From: Symbiodinium natans
Taxonomy: Eukaryota > Sar > Dinophyceae > Suessiales > Symbiodiniaceae
Reading direction: 5' to 3'
DNA: 64,000 bases
Assembly (NCBI GenBank): GCA_905221605.1
Contig: CAJNDS010000569.1
Location: forward strand, 126,001-190,000
Part shown: positions 56,439 through 64,000 of the stretch, piece after piece
Numbering within the stretch: the stretch's first letter is position 1
Layout of the letters: each line of letters begins with the position of its first letter
The notes under the pieces: model-generated
The model's input: the letters and a program-made list of their open reading frames with translations, nothing else
What the model was told of the DNA's origin: nothing
Databases searched by the model: none
Position numbers and translations under genes: made by a program

Positions 56439-59356
56439 TCACGGTGTACCTTCAGGGAATTGAGAGACGGCTGCGCCACGGGAAGCACGGCTGTATGTGC
56501 AACAAGAAGAGACTCTGAGATGCTTGGGAAAAATGACATGGAGCTCACGAGGCCACAAGCTCTCAGGGATTTCAGCAGACTGCATACCCTCGTATCGACA
56601 CGTGCTCGCTTCCGGCCTGAGTCGGCCTAACTCGCCGAAGAAGGCCGCCGACGTCACCCACAGAATGTCCTTTCTCTCTTGTAGACTTTCTTTTATCATG
56701 TACAGGATAAGATTCTGAAGCTCGTGGGGCCAAGTATATGCATTTTTCTTGGCTGTCTCGAAATCTGGATCTATGGCATCCGGATTGGTGCGGCGCTTGC
56801 GGTGGGCCATGGCAGTGAAGATGAGACCCAGGGAGTACACATCACCCTTCTTGATGTTCTCTTCATTCTCCCACCCAGTCTGGCTTCTCTCCGGAGCATG
56901 GTACGGGCTTGCAACCTTCACAGAGTTGAATGCAAAATCCTGCGTGCCCTTCGCTGAGGAGAAGTCCGAGATTAGAACGCGGAAATCACCGTTCTCCATC
57001 TGCTTGAGTAGCACATTGTCCGGCTTCAAGTCTCGGTGTGCAACCTTCATGTCCTGATGCAAGTACTTCACAGCTTTTGCCATTTCCTGCATGCGCCTTT
57101 GACATGTCTGCAGCCAACCAAGCGTCATCAGTCTCCCCGTGTCAGCACTTTGCTCGTAGACAAAACGCTCGAGGGTTGTATCAGCAAGCTCCATGAGGAT
57201 GCCACAATCAATTCCGCTTATTGTCTTCCAGACTTTCGCATCTTTAGCCTTTATCTGCTCGCCGGACATCTGGAACCAGTCAAAGGTCTTGATGATGTAC
57301 TCGTTCGTGAACGATGCCGCCGTCTCAGCTTCGCGCCTCCCCTCCGCCCCTCCAACGAGTGAGTTGTGCAGCAGCTTCAAAGCCAGCTTCTCCCCGCGCT
57401 TCTTGCCTTTCCACCCATCCACAAGCAAAGACACGCTGATCACCGTGGTGAAGCCTGGGCGGGGAACAGCGTACAATATGACACCATGGATATGATACTA
57501 TTTATACAATCAATGATATCTATTTAAATGTCTATCTTTAGATATATGTACATATATATACATATATATATATGTCATGACGGTGGGGAGGCGAGATGCT
57601 TAGGATTGACGCACGCGCTTCACGATGTTTCTCCTGGTCCGGGATTCTCTTGGCACTACGTTCAATGGCAAAGGTTCCTTGCAGAGTCCGGTGACTCTGT
57701 GGTTCTTGGGTCTGCAACGGCTCCCCTGCTAAAATGCCACACCGCCCCGCAACTTGGCCAGGGAGCTGCCGCAGCTTAGAACATCGAGGGCCCGAAGCTT
57801 GACCATCTCGCCCGAAGCAGTAGATCTCTGGATGGTGTCGTCTGGGGCACACCTTTGTTCTTGCGAGGCCGGGATATTTAGAGCAGCAAGATTTGCGGGA
57901 GCATCGGCCGACATTTCCCCACGAAGGGCTGTCAAGTGTCTTGTTGTCGAGGGCAAACTCCTCCCTGTCTTGCAGGGCCGCGATGACCTCCTCCTGACCG
58001 CCCTTCCGCATGTACAGCATGTAGTGGCGGTCATCTTCAATGTCCCTCGGATGCCCCCCACTCCACCCAGCAGCCGATCCAGCCCCTCAGTTCCTTCTAA
58101 ATCCCCAACCTCCCTCTTGATGCCGGGAAGCATGGGGGAGGATTTGAACTTCGAGTGCACGATGCCTCCAGAGAACGTTCGCACATGCGCAACCTGTTCG
58201 ACTTCCATCCTTCAAGCAGTCGGAAGCCTGTCCGATCCCGAGTCCACGTGCCTCTGTGGTCCAAGCAGGCGATGCCAAAGTACCTTGGCAGCAAACTGTA
58301 CACTTTGGCTATATGCGCTGCAAGTATCTGCAAGTTGTATGCAAGCCCTGTCGCTGCACAGTGCGATTGTGAGCCACCAATCGAGACAGTCTAATTGCCC
58401 GGGCTCCTACCAACCATATTCGGACCCATTCAGTGCTGCCAAAACACTGCCGCAACAAATAACACTCCTTGCTGGCCTCCTGGAGGGATGCCAGGGAGCC
58501 TGATACGGCCAGGAAGTTGTTGATGTAGGGTTCCTGTGCAGAACCGAGACTGGAGGCATTGACAACTGACAGTGGCAAGGACAGCGGCAGACAACATTGG
58601 CGGCAACACGCGTCTTGGAAAACATGCAAATGATTGGTATTAGGAGGCCCTGTGTGCCCTCAATCAAACAATAGCCACTTCAGGTGCGTTAAAGACGTAC
58701 TGAGGCCTTGAAAGCCATTCTGCTTCCACCAGCTTGCTAAGTGCTGCAACGGGCCTGTCATGATTATGCGCTGCGTGGCGCAGTGCCCAACGCATGGTTT
58801 GCGCTGTTCTGTGAATTTGTTCGCAGCCAGGCATCTTTCTGTACGGCAAGCTTCCACTGGCCGCTTGCGAGCACGTCTGGCGGCAGGACCCGGGTAAAGA
58901 CCTTCCTGGAGAACACTCACTCTGTCGCTGTGGCAGACAAACGCCCCCTTTGTCCATGCAAAGACGGAAATGTCCAAAAAATCTAGTTCTTGGGCAGCAA
59001 GTGGGCAGGGGAAGAGAAGTGAAGCACTTTTTCCTTCTTGCAAGCTTAGCAGCTTCCAGTCTTTCAGCGCGTTGCGCGCGTCTGTGTCGAACTCGTCTTC
59101 GTCCTGGCTCCAAGATTCCCACATCCCGCCTGACCAGCTCACACAGAAGGGAAGTGACAGGGTCCTGGAGATTGAACGCTGCCTCGACATGCTCGCCAAG
59201 CCGAAAAGGCCAGGCTTTGACAACCGCGATGTTTCCATCGTCGCGTTCGAACGTGTACCTGAGCTCCACAGAAGGCCTAGAGGGCCTACGGCCAAACAAC
59301 GAGGTCTCGTCAAAGGTGCGACATTCATAGGATTGCTTGCCATCCATGACGAGCAT
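56439..59356 (-). CDS. Protein kinase gene, multi-exon
   Basis: The C-terminal exon (57454-56439) holds a nearly whole kinase domain: GFTTVISVSLLVDG, LALKLL (ATP Lys), HRDLKPDNVLL (catalytic Asp), LISDFSSAKG (metal-binding Asp; DFS instead of DFG), SPYHAPER (APE), GDVYSLGLIFTAMAHRK and a closing helix. The glycine loop is split: the preceding exon ends LAKLRG at 57743, and the GC-rich junction rebuilds RGGFTTVI in phase. Upstream coding segments are MLVMDGKQSYECRTFDETSL (ATG at 59356, in-frame TAA just before), DEDEFDTDARNALKDWKLLS (from about 59103), a Cys/Leu-rich segment near 58620-58420, and DIEDDRHYMLYMRKGGQEEV (58040-57915). Substrate is unknown. The kinase part is confident; assigning the 59.4-58.4 kb exons to it is inference. 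Confidence 0.75.
56560..57454 (-). CDS. Kinase catalytic-domain exon
   Basis: One exon from just after the glycine loop to the last helix (LQNLILYMIKESLQERKDI). All catalytic residues are present, with DFS in place of DFG. A tail of about 40 residues follows to the stop at 56439 and may include unspliced sequence. Confidence 0.85.
57530..57580. repeat. (AT)n tract in kinase intron
   Basis: TATATATACATATA words lie inside the intron that separates the two halves of the glycine loop. Confidence 0.9.
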
Positions 59357-59652
59357 TGCTTAGAAAAGAAGTCGGGGAAGATGGGTAGCTTTGCCATCGT
59401 GACGGTTGAATGGGTGGATTGAATTCGGGGGAGCTCTGCTGGGAAATGTTTTGTCAACACATACTGTATCTCGTTTAGCGTTGAGCCTGCGTGTGTGCAG
59501 ATCCAGCTGAACATGGTAAGGTCTGGGGATGTAATACAGACTCACATGGTCGCGATTTTCCTGGCCCTTGACAACAGGCCCTTCAGCCATCACTACCAGG
59601 CAAGGCGGCAGGGGAAAGCAAGAGAGCGAACAAGAGGGATATATGGAGAAAA

Positions 59653-59685
<33 letters not shown>

Positions 59686-59695
59686 GAGAGAGAGA
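59653..59695. repeat. (GA)n microsatellite
   Basis: Nearly pure GA run between the kinase gene and the TIR/ubiquitin-like gene. Confidence 0.95.
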
Positions 59696-59920
59696 CACAC
59701 AGAGATCCATAGATAGCTACCTACAGAGCAAAAACGAGCGAGATAGATACAAGAAAAACAAATGGACAGGATGCGAGAGCGGAACAGAGAGTAGAGTAAA
59801 GCGAGATTGATAGGCACAGACCCACATCGGAAGCGATGCTACTGCGGTCGCATTGCTACCACTGCCACCAGCGTCAAATATTCATATTTCTAGAGTTGGT
59901 GTTTCTCTGATGGCTCTCCG

Positions 59921-60371
59921 CTACGAACGCTTGTCAGTTGAAGCATTGAGGCGTGCCCCGAGGAGAGTTGCAAAGGCGGCACCAGCGTGAGCAGGCGACA
60001 TGTCAGGCTCGGAAACTGGATGCACCGAGCAGGCAAAGAACCACCAGCTTGTGGGACTTAACAGCTTCAGATCATGGCCTCGTATTGGGGCATTTTTGAG
60101 TGATTGACAGTCGATCAGGAAACGGCTACTTTCTGGAATTTCTCCTTGCAGATGCGACCCAAGACACATCTTGCACTCGTCTGACAGGTCGTCAAGGGCG
60201 CGCAAATTCATGGGCCGGGCAGGGCCCCACAGAGCCTGCCGAACCCTGCTCTTCGCCTTGCACTCATCGCACTCTCCGCAGCGCAGGGTGTTGGAATTCT
60301 CCTTCTTGCCATTAGGCAGGACGGTGATGGTCTCTTTGCTGCAGAAATTCCCCGCCGGCATGAACACGAGC
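59921..60371 (-). CDS. Exon: Cys-pair module, C-terminus
   Basis: After CCCCCAG (60371) the frame gives LVFMPAGNFCSKETITVLPN, then RCGECDECKAKSRVR and DECKMCLG, a likely zinc site of C-x2-C pairs, and a C-terminal half with WWFFACSVHP, ending STDKRS and TAG. It could start at the ATG at 60361 as a separate short protein. The Cys pattern recalls the module at 48.2 kb. Confidence 0.6.
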
Positions 60372-62584
60372 CTGGGGGCTCTGGGCAAACTGGCAAACCC
60401 AAACCCCAGAGTGCTAGAAGAACCCCAAAGGATAGAAAAAGGGCACGCAATGGGCACACCTCCATATCATCCACGATTGCTGCTTTCACTAAATGCGTTT
60501 AAGAGCCACAAGCCTGCGCACTTGCACTTCGTGCTCCGCGAAGACTTGAATGCCTCCTCGTGTCTCCATCTCCTGGCAATCAAGATTGCATAGACGCAGT
60601 TTCGGCCCGAGCGATGCAACTTCTCTCAAAGAGGACCATGCGGCTACCAACAATCGTGAGCCCTAAGCGTCCCAAAGGAATGCAAGCCTGCCTGCTACGT
60701 GCACAGCACTACATCCGAAAGAAAGCGCCATCAACTTAAATGACAGCTCTTAAGTCCAAGTGCGAGAGCCTGCAAGGCCTTCAGCAGAGGATCTCGGATC
60801 TCTTCCCGCGTTTTTGCCTAGAAGCCGGTGGCAAGCGCAGCACTAGAAATGACAAGCTGTCCACTCCGGAACTGACCATTTTGAAAACATCTTCTCACAT
60901 GTTGTTGAAGCTGCCAGGTGGTGCGCCGATTCCGGGACTGACTCACGCTGCCATGGGCTGCAATCAAGGCACAACTGCAGCAATTTCCGCGCCATCTTCC
61001 AACCCTGCCTCCTGGACGGTCTGACCTTTGCCTAAGTATTTCGAGTCAAAACGAAGATCCTCAATGGCACATTCGAGCTTCTCCTCCGCAACCTTCAGCA
61101 CTTCCTGCACCGTCATCGCATCGTGCACTATGTGCACGGAGACGGGGAACATCTCATCTGCATGCTCCAGGCTAACCCGCACCACGGCCTGCCGCAGAAT
61201 GCAGAGTTGAGGGTGTTGTGTCCTAGCATCCGGTACTACTACTACCGCTGCAGATGAGACTTGGAAAGATTCGACGCAACACTCGAACGAGGCAGGCAAG
61301 AATTCAATGCTCATCGAAGACACCACTTTGGAAAGGTGAGACGGTTCGACAGTTAGACAGTTAGACCGCTAGACCATAGGATCGCAATTCTAGCTGCAAG
61401 TTCACCGGACCTAACCTTGCCCTAGGCCCTAGACCACGACCCGAGACACGTGCAAACGAGGACGAAAGCCATGCACAGTCCTAAGGTTCTGTTTCGTGTA
61501 TGTGTCTGCAAGGGATCTGCTGTAGCACTGCGACACTGTGGAGAATCAGCTGCCACCCACAACAGCGGCCAATTACAAATCGATTTAGTAGCTGCTTCTT
61601 GATGTTCATGTCGGCAGGTGTCCTGCATGCATGCTGTACGTGAGGTTCTTCTTCCGTCCTGGTCGTATTGGACGTGATGCAAGCAACGATGATGCGGATC
61701 TTGGCCTAGATACGGGCCGTAGACCAATGGAAGATCTTAGAGGCACACGACTTGGCGTCTCCCCTATTGTGGCATAAGCGTCTTTTCTAAACTTGAAAAG
61801 GCCTGAGATACAGACCTCATTGCGCAACATTGCCGTGGGCGGAGACTTGGGAACACTTTGGTGTGGAGAACGTAAAGGGAAGCTACAGATGCTACTGTAC
61901 ACGGTCCAAGCCCAGGGCCTCAGCGATGGCGGTGACGGTCTCTATCGGCTGCAAGGTGTCCACGCTCGCCGTCTCTTCCAGGATCGACCCATCTTTACGA
62001 ATCAGCCGGGCAATCTGAACCCCGAGCTTCTCCTCTGCAGCATGCTTGACATCACGAACGTACTGGCTCCCCCTGTCCGCGGAGATACATGTTGTTCGGC
62101 CGCTGAGCAAACTCACCACCACCTGAGCAAAACCCGGCCGCACCAGCAACTCCATTATCAATCCGGCAAGCTCGTCGTCGGACTTCCCCCGGCAGTCTTT
62201 ATAGGCAACATTGTCCAAAAAGACCGCATTGACGAGAGCTCTGGCATCCTCATCCTTGGGCTGAGGCGGCCACACCTCTGACATCCTCAAGGGCACAATC
62301 TTCACATGCTGCGAGTATGATATTCTCAGCTCGTGGAAAGTGTCGCAGTTGACTCCTGTACGCTCGCCATAGTCCTCGGTGCATACTGCTAGTAGTATTC
62401 CTTCTTCCATTCGGATCTCATCCAGATGCTTGAAGACCTCCATTGCAAAATCGTCACCGGCGCCCGGGTTGACTAGGCGCACTGGAAAGTCATTCTGCTT
62501 CACAATCTGGAAGACTCGTCGGAATTGCCTGGCAGCATCTTGATCGTTGAAGCGCATGCTGAGCAGCCCTGGTCGCAGCGATTT
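59921..62584 (-). CDS. TIR-like / ubiquitin-like signalling protein, multi-exon
   Basis: I group three well-supported segments that are collinear and on one strand. Exon 62584-about 61902 has a TIR-like domain fused to a ubiquitin-like domain. Exon 61188-60964 is a second ubiquitin-like domain. Exon 60371-59921 is a Cys-pair module ending in STDKRS and TAG. TIR modules signal or consume NAD and ubiquitin-like folds recruit partners, so a signalling adaptor is the natural reading. The paralogous set at 48-50 kb also combines TIR-like, Cys-pair and ubiquitin-like parts. The first exon with an ATG was not found; 62.7-63.7 kb shows only weak frames. Sequence between exons (61.9-61.2 and 60.9-60.4 kb) has no clear coding content. 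Confidence 0.65.
60964..61188 (-). CDS. Exon: second ubiquitin-like domain
   Basis: After GCGGCAG the exon reads AVVRVSLEHADEMFPVSVHI, VHDAMTVQEVLKVAEEKL, EDLRFDSKYLGKGQTVQEAG and EDGAEIAAVVP with TGA at 60964. The strand, helix, Leu-Gly-x-Gly-x-Thr-Val order is that of ubiquitin-like folds. No C-terminal Gly-Gly is seen, so it is a built-in domain rather than a conjugated modifier. Confidence 0.75.
   Translation of the reverse strand, partial: AVVRVSLEHADEMFPVSVHIVHDAMTVQEVLKVAEEKLECAIEDLRFDSKYLGKGQTVQEAGLEDGAEIAAVVP
61892..62584 (-). CDS. Exon: TIR-like domain fused to ubiquitin-like domain
   Basis: The exon begins after TTGCAG (KSLRPGLLSMRFNDQDAARQ). TIR-like landmarks are FPVRLV, a DDF acidic stretch, GILLAVCTEDYGERTGVNCD, TFHELRISYSQHVKIVPL and a helix ARALVNAVFLDN. 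The Glu of FHEL sits where NAD-cleaving TIRs have their catalytic Glu. About 20 residues later a ubiquitin-like fold starts in the same exon: QVVVSLLSGRTTCISADRGS, VRDVKHAAEEKLG, ARLIRKDGSILEETASVDTL, ETVTAIAE. A likely donor (GACC|GTGTAC) lies just before the stop at 61892. The shared exon proves that the two domains are one polypeptide. Confidence 0.8.
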   Translation of the reverse strand, partial: KSLRPGLLSMRFNDQDAARQFRRVFQIVKQNDFPVRLVNPGAGDDFAMEVFKHLDEIRMEEGILLAVCTEDYGERTGVNCDTFHELRISYSQHVKIVPLRMSEVWPPQPKDEDARALVNAVFLDNVAYKDCRGKSDDELAGLIMELLVRPGFAQVVVSLLSGRTTCISADRGSQYVRDVKHAAEEKLGVQIARLIRKDGSILEETASVDTLQPIETVTAIAEALGLDRVQ

Positions 62585-63856
62585 CTGCAAGGGCATAGAA
62601 GACCCGACCTCGAAAATGCAAGTCGGACAAGTTCCCTTATCCAGCGCAAACCCCCTCAAAAGACGAACACCGCCTCCTTACCAGACACCATCCGAGTTGC
62701 GGCGCCAAGTGGTTGCCTGTCATCTTGATGAAACAAGGCCTATGACCCACCACCAAAATAACCGATTTTCCTGGCAACCTTTCTTATAGAGTTCGACAAG
62801 GGCACCCCGAAACCGCGCGCTTTCTGAGTTCAGGACAGCCGAAAGAGACCAAGGGCTGTCGGATTGTTCAAGGTGTAGACGGTCTGAATCCGGTTGGCGC
62901 AATCTGAAACCATGGCTTGTATCGACCTTGTATCGGTACCAGGACGGCCGAATCGGAAAGGAAACGATTGAAAAACGGCCGGGAAACGGGAGCGGGTTTC
63001 TGATTCTCTGGCTTTCCCCCACCCCACCCTACCCGACTAGAGAGCCCGAAGGTCGGCCCCCAGCTTGCAATTGAAGAGGCTCACCGCCCTGTAGCAAGGA
63101 CCTCACGTTGCTAAGACACCGGCAACCCACCCGAACAAACGAACTCTGTGAAGCTGTATACTGCACAGCATGCAAGACCAAGAACTGCGGGTCTGTGGCC
63201 TTGAGAGGGCAGCCCGTCTGCCTTCGCTTCCTTCGCCCTGCCAAACATCACCAGGTGTGAGGGTTGAATCATCTGTGTTCAGGCAGAGGTGGACACATCT
63301 GCACAAACAGTACCTCTCCTCGGGCTCAGGCTGCTGGGGGAGCAGGTATCTGGCTGCCTTGGCTTTGCAAATCGCACTTTCTGGGTCCCGCAACAACACA
63401 GTACTGGCTGCAAGCTACCGTTGCTACCAAGAGCAGAACTCAAAGGCTCCTGCCCAGCTGACTCAAGGGGGTTTCGGATCTAGGGTTTGGAGCCGGGAGC
63501 CCATCCTCAAAGTCTGCGTCAACTGAGCCGCATCCGCTTGCTGCTGAAGTTTACCGAGGCTGGGCCGAGCTTGCCGCGTGCATCTCGTGGCCTGCCTGAG
63601 GCTGAGGCTTCGCGTGGAAAGACGAGAACGTGCCATGCGGCCCTGCGTGCTGTCGGCCCGAAGGAAAAACCACGATAATAAGAAGATAGCCAGCTTCATA
63701 CGCGGGGCCGCGTGAGAATGACACGTGCATGCAGGATCTAGAAGCCAGTTTTATTGAACAGCTCGACAATCAGGATAAGGACAGCCACCCTATCACGATA
63801 CTAACCTACAGTGTGTCTGTCTCTGTGTGTCTGCTCGTGCGGGCACACCCGGGCCC
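62585..63856. other. No firm gene
   Basis: A minus-strand frame near 63390-63210 reads DPESAICKAKAARYLLPQQP and looks coding, but no borders or family are found. The rest appears intergenic. The first exon of the TIR-like gene may lie here. Confidence 0.35.
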
Positions 63857-64000
63857 TCAAATATAGATGCTGCCAAGCATCACAGTGAGCTTGGCAAATT
63901 CACGGATGGCAGGGAGCAAAGGAGCTTCCCACTCTGGCCGGTGGTCTCGCGCTCCCAACACTGCTTCAACAGCTTCAGCTTCGGCACTCGGGTCATCATC
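63857..64000 (-). CDS. C-terminal exon of a gene running off the right edge
   Basis: From the window end the minus strand is open: DDDPSAEAEAVEAVLGARDH, RPEWEAPLLPAIREFAKLTV and MLGSIYI, then TGA (63859-63857). The even, non-repetitive composition and the absence of a stop over 48 codons support real coding sequence. The acidic Ala/Glu-rich lead is followed by an amphipathic helix. No family can be named from 47 residues. The 5' part lies beyond 64000. Confidence 0.55.
   Translation of the reverse strand, partial: DDDPSAEAEAVEAVLGARDHRPEWEAPLLPAIREFAKLTVMLGSIYI

Noticed and set aside
1-64000. Dinoflagellate spliced-leader relic (CCGTAGCCATTTTGGCTCAAG)
   Set aside because: I looked for the core on both strands and found no convincing match; an exact search with mismatches would be needed.
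1-64000. CRISPR array, rRNA genes, bacterial operon or replication origin
   Set aside because: No regularly spaced repeats with unique spacers and no rRNA-like sequence; the gene structure is eukaryotic.

Overview
The window looks like nuclear DNA of a dinoflagellate. It has sparse genes in GC-rich, repeat-laden DNA, interstitial TTTAGGG (CCCTAAA) arrays, many AG|GC as well as AG|GT splice donors, short direct repeats across exon-intron borders, and families common in dinoflagellates (ankyrin proteins, TIR-like and ubiquitin-like modules). The phylum is inferred from these traits; no rRNA or organelle marker is present. All intact genes I recognise lie on the minus strand. The only plus-strand gene is a frameshifted ankyrin pseudogene at the left end.

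Layout. 0-1.5 kb: ankyrin pseudogene (+). 1.5-4.6 kb: a 100-base N gap and low-complexity DNA. 4.65-5.37 kb: ankyrin-repeat gene (-). 5.4-10.9 kb: gene-poor. 10.96-11.9 kb: single-exon seven-helix membrane protein (-). 12.66-15.54 kb: complete six-exon MATE-family transporter (-), rebuilt from reading frame and splice borders. 15.6-30.4 kb: essentially gene-free, with three tandem 0.61-0.65 kb repeats at 25.4-27.3 kb. 30.4-31.4 kb and 44.9-45.6 kb: two RING-finger paralogues (-), the second beside a truncated copy. 34.6-42.8 kb: a bacterial-type DNA topoisomerase III gene (-) broken into about 28 tiny exons, which open-reading-frame searches miss. 47.9-55.3 kb: exons with ubiquitin-like/CCCH, SH3-like, ZU5-like, TIR-like and Cys-rich modules (-). 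56.4-59.4 kb: protein kinase gene (-). 59.9-62.6 kb: gene with a TIR-like domain fused to a ubiquitin-like domain, a second ubiquitin-like domain and a Cys-pair exon (-). Right edge: last exon of another minus-strand gene.

The 48-62.6 kb block combines TIR-like, ubiquitin-like, ZU5-like, SH3-like and kinase modules of the kinds used in signalling and innate-immunity proteins elsewhere. A joint role is inference from adjacency and family knowledge. Exon borders are read from frame, family motifs and splice dinucleotides; no transcript data were available. Borders marked about are approximate.
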